A stretch of DNA of 64,000 nucleotides from contig LNGK01000005.1 in assembly GCA_001510575.1 (NCBI GenBank), positions 3,038,574-3,102,573 of the forward strand, in the 5' to 3' direction. Made by a program: the position numbers and the translations under genes. The notes under the pieces were generated by a model, which did not search any database, was not told the origin of the DNA, and worked only from the letters and a program-made list of their open reading frames with translations. This DNA is from Knoxdaviesia capensis. Taxonomy: Eukaryota > Ascomycota > Sordariomycetes > Microascales > Gondwanamycetaceae. How positions within the stretch are numbered: the stretch's first letter is position 1; each line of letters begins with the position of its first letter. Below, piece after piece: positions 23,306-34,508 of this stretch.

Positions 23306-26300
23306 TCACACGCTTGTGGGTACTAAACACCGAGTTGGGAAGCATCGCTCAAGTGTTGTGTGCGGTGCGGGTTGGAGGCGTTTTCCTAGGAAATCGAAAG
23401 CGATCCGTGTGCGAAGTCTCAATCCATTACCAGATGACGGGAGAGTCGGCGACGAGGGGAAGAACATTCCAGAGAACGGAGAGCGAGAGCTCATTCTGGG
23501 CCGGACACACCAATATGCCCGAAGGAAGAATACATGCGTGTACTGTACAGGACATACAGCACACGGGAGGATAACTCCGAGTCCAGCCCAGGTCGGGCCT
23601 GCGCTGTAGTAAAACGTGCACCGAACAGAAGTGTTTCGGCAAAAAAAAAAAAAGGAACACATTCGTCCGTCCTGCAGTTACAGACAGAAGGCAAACTAAG
23701 GGGATTTCGGGATTCCGGTGGAGTTGGAGCGAGCGAGCCAGCAGCGGGTTGGTTGCCCCCCCAAAAAGCCACAAAAATCCTATCATGCTACTTCCATCTC
23801 CCATCCCACGTAAGTTCCTCCTCCTCCCTCCCCCTCTGCTCCTCCCCGATTCGGAATCCCCCCAACCCCTGCGTAGCATTCATTCCCTTCCCATCTGCTT
23901 TTTTTTTTTTAAGTCAGGATAAACCGAGCCATGTTGTGTCTTTTCCCGCCCAGAATCAGAGGAAGACAGTCTCAGTAAAGCAATCCATCACATCTCCTTT
24001 TTTGTCCCTTCTAGCTGGGTTCTTAGGTCCAATCAAGTTCGGGTGTCTGTTCTTTTCGGAGTAAGCCGAGCGAGCGAAACGGCAAAATATGTGCGACAAG
24101 AAAAAATGAAAAAATAAAAATTGAAAAAATAATAAACTCCGCATGCAAGTTCCGGAAAATCCTGAATTGGCAAGCGAGGCTAAAGCTGTTCTGGGAACCG
24201 ATGGGGAGAGAGTGGGGGGGGGATTTCCGTACCGTTGTTAGGCATTCCCTCTGTGTTGACGGCAATTCTCAACAGCTGGTGGTTCGACTTGGCCCTCCCC
24301 CGCCTTCACTTCCTTTCATACCTGCGAAGAATCCTCTTCTCCTCCGTCATACGGCCTCCATATACTCGACGGGGGCCGAAGGAGATAGTTCAGCAGCCCA
24401 CTCACCCAGGTCTCGAAAAGCGTCAATAAGAGCCGTGTGGACTTACCTGGTGTGCCGGTGCATTCAATTGGCGAGTCTCACGATCAAATATGCCCCCCAG
24501 CACATGGAGATGAAGATGTAAATAAATACCTACTGTACAGGGCCGAGATAGGAAGGTTGCGTAGCATTTCTTGGGGGTGGCGATCCCCCCTATCAGACTA
24601 TCAGCAACCCATCGCGCCACAGTTTCTTGGACGGATGCAAGTTGTCCCATCGCCAACATCCGGCCTGGTCAGCCCTTTGGAGGTTACAGTGAGATTGGGG
24701 GGCCATTTTGATTCCAAGGGTCCTTTCGCTCATTTTCCTGTTGATAGGCCCATGTTGGTTGCATGTTGGCATCTGTTCGTCGCTCCCCCCGCCGCCGCAC
24801 AACATCCCACGCACCCGCCAAAAAAATTGATTGAAAACAAAATCCTGGCCCTGGGCCCGCCCACGAAGTTGACAACACAATGCCAGGCAGTCCTTTAGGT
24901 CATTCCCTCGCCCGGATCCCGGATCACTGTCTGCTTTTTAGAGTTACCGCTGTCTTCTTCTTTTTTGTCATGAATCATTAAAAAAAAACCGCACTGAATT
25001 ATGTCATCTTGTTTGCCGTTCGCCTGCGCAGACACTCTGGCACGGAATACTGTATTGGCAAACATCTCGCCCACCACTTAGCGGTGGTGGTGGCGCATCT
25101 ACTGTTGTTCTGTCCCTCCACTCAACTATACCAAGCTTCCTCCCCTCATCCACAGTTGATTGCAAGTGCGTAGTCGTGGTCCACCGTGGCTGAAAAACAA
25201 ACGATAGTAGAGTTAGTCCTTTTACTCCCGTATCCTCGAGTATATCCGAAACCCGCCGCTCACGTATGCAATGATGAAAGAATCAGCCATTAGCTCGTCC
25301 AGGCTTTCCGTTTCTATGTGTCAGTGGCTATTCACGGTCTTTGGAGGACCTCAACTGCCCAGCAGAGGACCTCTACCAGGGCTTCGTCTTCCATCTGCCC
25401 AGTCCCGTAGTTTTGAGTCTATCTTTCGCAGTTTCTTTAATCGATTTTTTTTCTTTTCACCTTTTGCAACAAGCGAATGCTGCCCAGAAAGTCAGAACAC
25501 AAATTCATAGCCGTTTTCAGATCTAACCCTAACTGACCCTGGTCGCAGAAACTTTTTCCGGGCTAATGGCCCTCCCGTTTCTTGGCACGTAAAGAATAAA
25601 ACGAAGCACAGAAAACCATCATATGTCGTTGGCTTTTTTGTCTGGTCTGATAGTTCGGCCCTGGCAAATCGGATCTCAATCCCAGTTCACCTGCGCAAAA
25701 CAGTCTCGTCTGGTTCTGGTGCTGAGTGTGTTATAGGTGGCCAGGCCGATAGAAACGAGCCCGTCAACCAATCTGCGCACCGGGAATGGCCGCCGTTAGC
25801 TTCTTCACGGGAAGAAGGCCTATCACCTGGACGTTGTTCACGAACAAGCAATGCATAACGGCCTCTTTTCCATTGTTGCGCAGTGTGTAGACTCGTGGAG
25901 GCAGCTTCCTGCATGGCCAATAGTATCGCCCACGTTCAGAGCACGCCAGAACGTGTTGGATCGACAGGCCGTTGTCCATTCACTCCCGCGGTAGCCATAA
26001 TCGAGAGATAAGCTTGTGATCTGTGTTCGTCTCCCATGCCCGTCAAGTTCGACCAGCTTGAGCGCTCCAGACAAGGTGTCACTTTCTATTCCTTGTCTAG
26101 CTTCCACCTGGATGTGAGTGGGGGATCGGAGGATGGGGAAGGGGTGAAGGAAACTGGAGGAGAATGTCGGTGTGAATTCTGCCGTATCGCCGCCCCATCC
26201 TGTGGTTCCAGGCCGCCCGTTGGCTGCATTTACCGATCAATTGATCTTCCCATGTGAAAAGAACGCCCAACCTCCCGGCAGTAGATGGTGAGTGACAACC

Positions 26301-26597
26301 AGACCATGGGATCACAAGATAGCCCGGCGCGAAAGGGGGGGGTTGAGTTTGCGTGTCAAGCGGATGGATGGTCGCTTACCACCTTGTGTAGCACAGCGGG
26401 CGGTCCTCTTGACCTAGCGACACACGTTCAGCACCTGCCGCCCTCTACCAACAGCGCACCCCACGAGCGCGAACACACCAGTGTGATTCGCACTCTGTAG
26501 ACCTCCAACGACTATAATAATTTCCAGCATAGTCAAATACCTGTTCCAGACACAGCGACAATCCCAACGGCCCCCAAAGTGCACCTGGAAAAATCGC

Positions 26598-26603
26598 AAA
26601 AAA
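26598..26603 (-). terminator. RNA polymerase III terminator for tRNA-Gln
   Basis: On the minus strand a run of six T begins 5 nt after the tRNA 3' end; a second run of five T follows at 26593-26589. T-runs of this length are the usual Pol III stop. Confidence 0.85.
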
Positions 26604-26607
26604 GGAA

Positions 26608-26694
26608 GGCCCATACCAGATTCGAACTGGTGTCTTTGGAAGTCGGTGTTCTTAAATCAAAATCCAACGTCATGGACCACTAAACTAATGGGCC
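26608..26694 (-). tRNA. tRNA-Gln (anticodon TTG) with about 15-nt intron
   Basis: 87 nt. The acceptor stem GGCCCAT pairs perfectly with ATGGGCC. The internal A box (TAGTTTAGTGG) and T arm ACCAG-TTCGAAT-CTGGT (B box) are present. The anticodon stem TTGGA/TCCAA encloses anticodon TTG at 26660-26658 on the minus strand. About 15 extra nucleotides sit one base 3' of the anticodon, the canonical site of a eukaryotic nuclear tRNA intron; removal leaves a normal 72-nt tRNA. It decodes CAA glutamine codons. Confidence 0.93.
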
Positions 26695-26933
26695 GAAGTT
26701 GTCACTTGGCTCGATTAAACTGGCTTATGAAAGCTGTACCGCCAAGCCCCTTCCCTTACCGGGTGAAACGAGTGGTTTCGGCTGGCTGGCTGCGGACTTG
26801 CTATGCTTCAGGAGAAAAGTGTCAGCTAATCATGACTCTGTTGTTAGTAAGGCAATTTTACGTTGTTCAGTTTCTTTCCTGACGAGCCTTACATGCTTTA
26901 ACTTGATTCTGCTATCTTTCATTGTGCAGTTGT

Positions 26934-26976
26934 GGGTGTGGGTGTGGGTGTGGGTGTGGGTGTGGGTATGGGTGGG
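26934..26976 (+). repeat. (GGGTGT)n array, potential G-quadruplex
   Basis: Eight GGG tracts at 26934, 26940, 26946, 26952, 26958, 26964, 26970 and 26974. The first seven are separated by exactly three nucleotides (TGT, once TAT). This fits the standard G-quadruplex pattern on the plus strand. It lies about 240 bp 5' of the tRNA-Gln gene. Confidence 0.9.
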
Positions 26977-27024
26977 AAGGATGCTGCTTTGCCCTTGAGT
27001 TCTACTCGGACGACGTGCTTCTGC

Positions 27025-27550
27025 CTTTTATATGCACTAGCCTTTTAGAATAGTGAAATCTCAAAGCAATGTTTACTCCTATCAGAAAGCATATCACAAA
27101 AAAATGAAGTTAAAAACGTGTTAAGTATCATGGCCTTTGACTTAGGGTTCGGTGCAGGTATATCCTAGAGGCTAATAGGGAATCTTTCCCTATGCTCCCC
27201 CTTCTACACATGATAGATAGCCTATAAGGGTACTAAAATCTCGAAGAGAAATCTCCTTTCTTAAAACATCTATCACAGGCAATAGAAACCGAGGTAATGA
27301 AATATAAGTATAACTACTTTTGACCTGTAGTTCCACACAGGTATATTCTAAGAGACTAAATAGGATCTTGGCTAACAAAGCGGAATCACGAAGAAGAACA
27401 CGGAAAGAAATAGGGGTAGATTCCGAAAATAAAAGATTGAGTACATACAAAAGAAAGTAGATGCTACTAAAACAAAGAAGAACAGGCAAGAAATAGTCTT
27501 ACTAAAGATATCTGTCCCTCTATATTCCGACTAACCAAGGCAAATCAAAA
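27025..27550. repeat. Degenerate tandem repeat, period about 180 bp
   Basis: Matching landmarks recur: TAGCC then TAAAATCTC-like at 27038 and 27218; CAGGTATAT then CTA-GAG-CTAAATAGG-like at 27155 and 27338; a third, weaker TATATTCCGACTAACCAAGG at 27521. Spacings are 179-183 bp. By-eye identity between units 1 and 2 is moderate, so these are old copies. Confidence 0.5.
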
Positions 27551-28030
27551 AAACAAAAAAAAACAGAGAAGAACAGAAAATCTGAGATTTTGGATACACA
27601 TTATCCCAGCATATAGGGTTAATCCCATTGCTATTGACAAATCGCCAGTTGAAGCAAGAATGAAGAAAGGATGAAAAGGGGTAACTCAGTGCAAAAGAGA
27701 AACCCAGGGTTAAAAGAAATAGGGGGGAGAAGAACATTCTCAACCGGAAGAGAAAAGAAGGCAGGATTGGGAAGCATGAACATCATTACAGAAAGCAAAG
27801 TATAGGAAAGTGGCACACAAAGGGAAAAATAAAATGGAAAAAAAAATAAAAAATATGAAACAAAAAAAAAGGTTCTCTTTTGGTGAAAGTCGAGGAGGAA
27901 GGAAGGAAGGAAGGAAGAGAATGCAGAACATGGAGAGGGACGGGTGAGGAAGGAGGCGAAGGAAGGCCGTCCTGGCAGCGCAGAGACCACCAGAAATACT
28001 CGAGGGAGGTCGATGCCTCCCTCTAGAGGT

Positions 28031-28600
28031 TCATGCTGTCTCTGCGGCCTCGCCACCCACCCCCGAAGAGCCAACCGAGGCGGCATTGGGGTAGGAAGCG
28101 AGGCGGGGGAGGGCGGCCAGCAGAGCGGCCAGGCCAAAGGCCGGCCTGGCCACGGGTGAGACCGGGGTCGACCCCGAGATGGAGTCCCGCAGGGGAAACG
28201 AGCGGAGCGCCTTCTTCGGCTTGCCACGGTAATCGTGGCGGGTGAGGCGGGGGGTGGGGGGAACAGAGCGGCCCCGCTTGCGGGACCTAGCTTCCTGGCG
28301 CCAGTCCCCGCGGACAATCCGTTGCGTCACCGCAGCGGGGCCGCTGTCGCCCGCTCTCGCGAGGAGTTGTTCGATGGTCGGCTCGCGACAACGCGGGATG
28401 GGGTAGCCATCATCATCAATCGGGAGATGGGGCCTTCGCAGGGGTGCCGACGGGCTGATACCGGCGCGGAACGCGCGCCAATCAGTCGGAGCGGCTGCGC
28501 CCTTAGCCTTCTTGCCCCTCGCTCGATTCGGCCGGTTCCGGGGGGGCTTGTTGCGGACGCGGCCCCGGCGGATAGGCTTGGGGGGGATAGGGTGGTCCAT
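28031..28600 (-). CDS. Hypothetical basic protein, 189 aa
   Basis: Single exon from ATG 28600 to TGA 28031. Residues 1-40 are Arg/Lys/Pro-rich. A less biased middle follows (DWRAFRAGISPSAPLRRP near 41-58; PTIEQLLARA near 75; AVTQRIVRGDW near 90; RLTRHDYRGKPKKALRSF near 118). The end is weakly hydrophobic and Ala-rich. The frame is clearly GC-richer than the AT-rich flanks on both sides, which supports coding. I recognise no domain. Overlapping plus-strand frames are shorter and of poorer composition. A spurious frame in a GC island remains possible. Confidence 0.5.
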   Translation of the reverse strand: MDHPIPPKPIRRGRVRNKPPRNRPNRARGKKAKGAAAPTDWRAFRAGISPSAPLRRPHLPIDDDGYPIPRCREPTIEQLLARAGDSGPAAVTQRIVRGDWRQEARSRKRGRSVPPTPRLTRHDYRGKPKKALRSFPLRDSISGSTPVSPVARPAFGLAALLAALPRLASYPNAASVGSSGVGGEAAETA

Positions 28601-29244
28601 CGAGAGAGAGAATAGAAGGAAGAAAGAAGAAGAAAACAGATGGTGGAGGAAGGGGAAAGAAAGGGGGTGAAGGCAGAAGGTTGATCACAGTTTAGTGGAA
28701 AGAAAGCTTGGAATGTGGTTGAAAGAGCAAGACAGATAGTTCTTCATGGTAGGTCGATGCAAGGAAAAGAGAAAAATAGGCCTGGAAAAAGAAGCATCGT
28801 GTTGTTGAACGAGTTATTATTCCAATACAAGTTTTACCCAGAGGGAGCATGAAATGTTTTGAATGTTTTTTTTTTCCTGTGTGCTGATATGATGTGTGCC
28901 TCTGGCCAAAGAAAATAGGACTTTGTGAGTAAGGACAATCCAAGATGGATGAATCATGGGGTTGAGGATTTAGTAACAGAAAGCATATTGTGGTGGTTCT
29001 CCTATTTTTTGTTGTTTTCTTTTCATTCCGTTCCATTTTAGTCCCATCTTACGCTTAGGGGCGGGCATATATGAAAGAAATAGCCAAGTGAACATAGGAA
29101 GAAGTGAAGAAGGTTGGCTGAACGTGTAATGCTGCTATTGTTGCTTCTGCTTTCATTACTGGTGTATCAATTTGGTAGGAACAACTCTAGTTGTGGCTCA
29201 ACTCTGAAACTTTCATGTTAGTGGGCGGTTGATAAAATCATCAT
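28601..29244. other. Intergenic, AT-rich
   Basis: 644 bp between two minus-strand genes: the leader of the 28031 gene (purine-rich plus strand to about 28690) and the 3' region of the 29245 gene. No gene seen. Confidence 0.6.
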
Positions 29245-30333
29245 CTACCTAGAAAAAGTAGATAGTGGTTGGAACTGGTTGCTCTTGACTTCTAGGGAAG
29301 TCTTACCTGAGGTTCGGCCACTAGACACACTCTTGTCATCATCATCCGCCTTTCGTCTTTTGGTCTTGGTTGGCGGAACCACTTGCCACTCATCCTCTTC
29401 GCGGAGCATCTTCATCTGCTCCTGTTCGCTGGGGAGATCCAGGATCCAGTACGCAGTGGCGGTGCGAGGAGCCGACGCAGAGGTCGAAGGGGCGGCGGCG
29501 GCGGCGGCGGCGGCAGTCACCGCGGGGCTGGCGATGCCAGTGTCGAGAATGTTGGCCGTGGCATTGTTTGAGATGGAAGCTGCTGGGACGGCCGCTGCGC
29601 CAGTCCAAACGTTACCGGCTGCAACAGCGGCCATGAACTGAGATCCGTCTTTGGCGGCGCGACCCTCGGCGACGCGAGCCTGGCGGCGGTGGGCCTCCAT
29701 CTTCTGCAAGCGCAGCTTTTCGGACTCCTCGCGCTCGATCTTGGCCAAATCGGCCTTCTGGCGGTTCTGGCGCTGTTTCTTGGTCTCCTGCTTCGCGGGG
29801 GCCTTGCCAGCCTGCTTGGGTTTCGACTCGGTGGCCCCAGTGATTCTGAGGACCGGGGGAGCCGAGCTGACCGGCTCGATCATGTCGGCCACACTGGCTG
29901 CGGCCACGGTGGGCTTGGCAGCAGGCACGGGCTGCGTGGATGAAGCAGATGACGTAGTGGTGTTGCCGTCATCGTCTCCTTCAATATCCTGCTCAGTGAC
30001 AGTGGCAGTGCCATTGGCGGTCTGGGGTTGCTTGGCTCCTGCCTTGCGCTTCTTGTTCGGTTTCTTCTTCGATTTTGGAGGCGCGTCGTTATTCTCTGCT
30101 ACTGGTTCTGCTATGCTCACAGCAGGAGATGTTGTGGTGGTCTTTGGGGAGTTATTTGGCTTCTTCACCTGTTTCTGCTTAGGCTGTTGCGGTTGCAGTT
30201 GATGCTGTGGCTGTTGGCGTTGGTTGGTGTTGAGAATTGCGTCTCGATAATAATAGATCAGCAAAACCGCGCTAACAGCTCCATATCCACCAGCTGTTGT
30301 CCAGGGAAAACTCTCCCAGAGGTTAGACGCCAT
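29245..30333 (-). CDS. Conserved uncharacterised fungal protein with N-terminal membrane segment
   Basis: 362 aa from ATG 30333. Residues about 14-28 (GGYGAVSAVLLIYYYR) form a short hydrophobic segment, possibly a membrane anchor. Residues 38-200 are Gln/Lys/Pro/Thr-rich and disordered. A strongly charged helix (about 193-235, KKQRQNRQKADLAKIER then ESEKLRLQKMEAHRRQARV) precedes an Ala-rich linker. The C-terminus has a conserved-looking DEWQVVPPTKTKRRK. Near the 3' end a GTAAGA donor (29305) and a CTAG acceptor about 58 nt on would give a shorter protein ending SGR. Upstream a 5'-UTR intron is likely (GTGAGT from 30514, CTAAC branch, CTAG at 30376). Function unknown. Confidence 0.7.
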   Translation of the reverse strand: MASNLWESFPWTTAGGYGAVSAVLLIYYYRDAILNTNQRQQPQHQLQPQQPKQKQVKKPNNSPKTTTTSPAVSIAEPVAENNDAPPKSKKKPNKKRKAGAKQPQTANGTATVTEQDIEGDDDGNTTTSSASSTQPVPAAKPTVAAASVADMIEPVSSAPPVLRITGATESKPKQAGKAPAKQETKKQRQNRQKADLAKIEREESEKLRLQKMEAHRRQARVAEGRAAKDGSQFMAAVAAGNVWTGAAAVPAASISNNATANILDTGIASPAVTAAAAAAAAPSTSASAPRTATAYWILDLPSEQEQMKMLREEDEWQVVPPTKTKRRKADDDDKSVSSGRTSGKTSLEVKSNQFQPLSTFSR

Positions 30334-30375
30334 TGTGAACGGATGAAAGCTTAGGGATCGGAGAGGAAGGAGAGC

Positions 30376-30514
30376 CTAGAAAGAATGAAAAGGTACCGGT
30401 TAGCAATTTGATAGTTAATAAAATAACATAGGCTTTGTCATCTTGAAGTGTTATAGACTAGAAGACAGATAAAAGGAATGAAGAATGTGTAATGTGGGTA
30501 CAGGAAGCACTCAC
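30376..30514 (-). other. Probable 5'-UTR intron of the 29245 gene
   Basis: On the minus strand: donor GTGAGT at 30514-30509, a CTAAC branch-point match about 35 nt before the acceptor, pyrimidine-rich tract, and acceptor CTAG ending at 30376. It lies 42 nt upstream of the ATG. Confidence 0.5.
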
Positions 30515-33500
30515 GAGGAAGTCTAGGAGATAGAGAAACTATAGCCGATCTGCCTTTGGATGGTGAAGCCTTGGTGTAGTTCACAGGGAGAATATCAAGG
30601 CCAGGTGGTCGTGACTCTAGGGAGGTCGTTGGGTGTAAGAAAGCTGAGTAGCTATTGGGCAGTCGGTATAAGAAAAGAGAAGGTCGTCGATAACATAAGT
30701 TCGATTGATTTGAGTGATATCGAGCCTGGAGGAATAGGATGGTTAGAGGGAGAAAGAAGCAAAAGGGAGACTCTGTGTTAGGAGGGAGGAAGGAAAAGAA
30801 AAAAAGAAGAAGAAAGAGGTTGAATGCTAGAAAAGAAATTAGAAGGGAAGGCGTAAAAGGAGAAATAATTTAAAACAGTCTAGGAAAGAAAAAAGGAGAA
30901 TGTGTGACAAGCAGGATAAAAGAGACAAAAGAAGTAAAAGGAAGGTAGATAAAAGTTAAGTATTGAAAGCCGGTGGCATCAATAAAGAGAAGAGAAGTGT
31001 GTCAAGCAGTGGTGGTAACTAGGTCGCGGGAAAGGAAATAAAACAGGATTAAAAAATAAAAAGATGAGGACAAGTAGCTGAAGTGGAAGTGAGAAGAGGT
31101 GTGGACCTCTTTTTGGCTTAATATTTAGGGGGGAGGGGGGTGTGAGAATGCGCGTAGTAAGACCTTTTTCCCACTCCAGTGTGGCTCGTCCAAGTCTCCA
31201 AGTCATGGATTGATGCGGGCTGCAAAGAATAATTTGACGGATGGTCGGTCCAGCCCAGCCAAGATAAAACTTGTTCTAGTGTGATTCATGAACAGTTCAG
31301 TACCGCGGTGTATCAAAAACATGCAAGCTGGAGGAGGTGTACGGAAAAGGCCAATGTTGGGTCATTGTGCAGCTATGCATATCACGAACCTGTCTGAAGT
31401 GATGGATTACCTGATAGAATCTCGTGACGCAGGGCAAGAGCGGCCACCATCGGATTGTCGGGCGAGACAGCCTCGTTTTGGATCTCTCTCGTGTTCACGG
31501 CGAGTTTCTGGCGTGAGGATTACTGTCCAAATGGGGGAAGCAGAAGCTGGGCGAATTCGATAAATTGAGAGGTAGCTCCTGCCGGTATACGAAATGCTGC
31601 GGCAGGGCAGGGAATGTTGCATACAGCAGGCATGCAACAGGTTCTGCGGACATGTGGAGTGTGGAAAGGGGAAGGAAGCTGCAATATGGGGGCAAGGTTA
31701 TAAGTATTGCTACATATCCGATTGGGGGAGTCGACTGCCAATGACGATCGACGTTTTGAACAGCCAGTACTTGAAGCGCATCACGGTTGTGGCGAGTCAG
31801 ACAGACAGGATGCGTGCGATATCACCATCACACCTACAACAGGTCCGTAATGTTGCCCTCATCTCGGCCATGCAACTTTTGCTTCTTTATTCCTTCTTAG
31901 TCTTAGTCTGACCGACGCGCAACCGCGGTATCTTGACACGTCGTGTTTGTTTTGCGCGCAAGTCCTCGCTCGTTGCCAACTCCCAAACAAGTTCCGGAAT
32001 GTTAGCGGGATGAGGGATGATATGATGTTTGACAGTGACACCGTTCTCGTTCTCGACCCTTTTGTTCATTCCCATGATTTGAAAGAACAAAGCCTGTCGA
32101 GGCATCGCCCATCAGTCGGTCGCCCGTATCCCAACATGCACGGGGAGGGGCGTAGTCTGTGTCAAGAGCAAAAAATACGAGATCTCGAAAGGTGTCTTCA
32201 ACACCAGGCCTCTCGGTGTACAATAGCAGAACCGCGAGAATGGTACCTTGAGAATGGCGCCAAACACCGTAGGCCGCACTGTTGCGTTCACTGGAGAAAC
32301 ACCTGGTCGTCGGGAAGATTCTACAGTGGGTTGGAGTCCGCATACGGTGTGTTTGTGTACCTCAGTTTAGATTGGGGCCAGTCAGGGGGTTGAGGACTGG
32401 AGAATGCAACCCTGGTGAAGATTAACCCTAAAATCAAACAAGCGAGAGGAGGACACGGATCTAAAACCCAGCGCTGGACCTCACGACCAAGCAAATCCGT
32501 TCCGAAGTCACAGTTGGATACAGAACCTGTTAAATCACAACGTGCATTCGAAAAGCTCGTGCAAGTTTTGGTCAAAGTCCGCCTGACTGACGACCAGGAG
32601 ACAAAGAATGGATAGGGCGATGCAGATAGGTGCTCGTCTATGTCAAAAGAAGAAAACCGGCCATGGTTTGAGAAATCGCTGCAGGTCTCTTTAGCAAGCA
32701 ATATATCGAATACATTATATTGTTCGGCAGTTGATCTATCTCCAGAATCCCAAAACGTGCTCTGTGCCTTCTAAATGGCGAGTGTGCAGTCCGAACTTTG
32801 TAGGTCTGCAGATTTCGGCTGGATATATCGAAACACTATATATCTGCCAAGGACAATCGTCAAACTGTGTGACAGAAGGTCCTTTCCCTGAACAGCGCCG
32901 CTCGGTCCACTCTTTATCGCTATATCCGGGGCTTGACTAACGCCTGACTCAGCCATGGAGAGGTCGATATTCCCATGATATTAACCGTAACAGTAACTTT
33001 ACCAATAACCCTAGTCTTCCACAGACTAGGAACCAGATTTCCAGGGTCCATCACCAACCCAACCACCGAAGATAACGGGCATCGGGAGAACCCGACAGGC
33101 AAAAATTCCCTTTTACCCTCTGTTCTAGAAGTTCCTTCTGCAGGATCCACCGTCTAATGCAGCAGAGACTGTGTCCCAAACTGGAAATTTCTGGGTTGGT
33201 CTCTTTGGAGCTCACGAAATGCATTAGGTTCTGATTAATACCATAAACACAAGCATCACGGGTTTTCGGACTTTTCGTCCTTCCTTATACGGCCTCCCAA
33301 GCCCCCCAAATCGTCCTCTAGACATAGATCCCGGCTCACTCCAGCTGCGTCGCCCTTGGCCTCACTTGGATGGGAAGGAACTATTACGTACTACTGATAT
33401 CTTGCCTAAAAGGCACTTTTACATGGTTGGTTTCATTTAAATCGATGTCATGTCCAGGCCGGAGTCGACGACAAAAGAACACTGAATCTGAGTCTCTAGC

Positions 33501-34508
33501 CGCCGGGATCATGGGCAAATGTCAGCCCGAACCCCAACCCTCCTTTCAATGTTTTGATCGGCGATCCAACAACAGGCTGAGTTACTTCACGGTTCATACG
33601 GCTTCGAGCGTGCTGCAAACACTCAAGACCAGACAGGGCAAACACGGTCCAACATCTCATCGATTTCACAGATGCACCGGGCCAGGCTTGAATCATGGCC
33701 TAACGGGAATAGCAGGCAAGGATTGGCTTCAACGCGAAGGAGCACAGAATTACAGTCAAGCACCCAAACATATATCTTTACAGAGTAAGTAATCTATAGG
33801 CAGGAACCAGACACAATCTCTGAAGCTATCCGCACAAGCTTGGTAACTGGACGAGGAGTGAGAGGGGAAAGCCTCAAGTCATGACAGCCTATAAGCCCCG
33901 TATAACGGGCTCACACTGAGTCGTCACAATTGCCAAGCGCCACCAAGCTTTCCTTTTATCTTTCCTTGGACCTGGACCTCAAGGTTGGCCGCAATATTCT
34001 GGGCAATGGCAAGATAGGAGCCTCGGTTTTTGTGGATTGGGACCTCGCCTCCAAAGCGAAGGAGTTCTCCGATACTTAGGGTTATGATAAGACACCCCAC
34101 CCGTAGCAAAAGGGCCTGCCGTGGGGTAAAACTGGATCGTGTCTATCTCGCTCTTTGCTGCGCCGTACAGTAAGTTTTCTCTCTCTTATTCGTTTGCATA
34201 TCTCATGAACATATCCTTTTCTTTTAAATACCGTCTTCATCCATTTCCCGTTTTAGCTTTTTAGAGAGTTTATTTACACTTCATTGGTTATATTCCACAA
34301 CCCCGACTTTGCCACGTTTCTTCCCGTGGTTTCGTCCGGATTTTCGTGTTCCGTCCGGACCTAGTTGAGTTGGCCTCTTACCCCACGTATTCTTCCTAGC
34401 CTTATCGTTATTACCTGTATCACAACCACAAGCTCCCAAAACCCGAGACTTCGTCATTATAGTATCTGGCATCCTTCTTGTGTATATTCAACTTCTTTGG
34501 ATATCATC
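30515..34508. other. 4-kb stretch without a supportable gene
   Basis: 30.5-31.1 kb is purine-rich on the plus strand (leader side of the minus gene at 30333). 31.2-33.9 kb is mixed composition with short overlapping frames only. 34.14-34.5 kb is T/C-rich on the plus strand and forms the promoter/5' leader of the nucleoside hydrolase; it contains one GTACAGTA word at 34165. Confidence 0.6.

Larger units (their letters stand above)
20833..26603. other. 5.8-kb stretch without a supportable protein gene
   Basis: From 20.85 to about 22.75 kb the plus strand is strongly purine-rich, i.e. CT-rich in the sense of the minus gene starting at 20832, so it is probably a long promoter/5' leader, perhaps with untranslated introns. 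From about 22.9 to 25.5 kb the composition shifts to C/T-rich on the plus strand. Open frames in both halves are low-complexity shadows of this strand skew (Ser/Leu/Pro/Phe on one strand, Lys/Glu/Gly on the other). No conserved domain or RNA gene is recognised before the tRNA. Confidence 0.55.
26695..28030. other. AT-rich intergenic region between tRNA-Gln and the 28031 gene
   Basis: No protein gene can be supported. It contains the G-rich hexamer array (26934-26976) and degenerate repeats of about 180 bp (27025-27550). From 27.4 to 27.95 kb the plus strand is purine-rich with A-runs. Open frames on the minus strand there are Phe/Leu/Ser-rich shadows. Confidence 0.6.

Noticed and set aside
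26934..26976. Idea that the GGGTGT array is a telomere
   Set aside because: It is short, internal, flanked by unique sequence and genes, and not the usual fungal telomere unit.
26933..27550. Idea that the direct repeats form a CRISPR array
   Set aside because: The genome is eukaryotic; units are about 180 bp, diverged and without constant short repeats with unique spacers. No CRISPR-like array exists in the window.
27631..28317. 228-codon minus-strand frame overlapping the 28031 gene
   Set aside because: Its right part overlaps the 28031 frame out of phase and its left part is Phe/Leu/Ser from an A-rich tract; the 28031-28600 frame has the better start and composition.
29290..29305. 15-nt GTAAGA...CTAG segment as an intron
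   Set aside because: Far too short for a spliceosomal intron; the acceptor about 58 nt away is the only realistic one.
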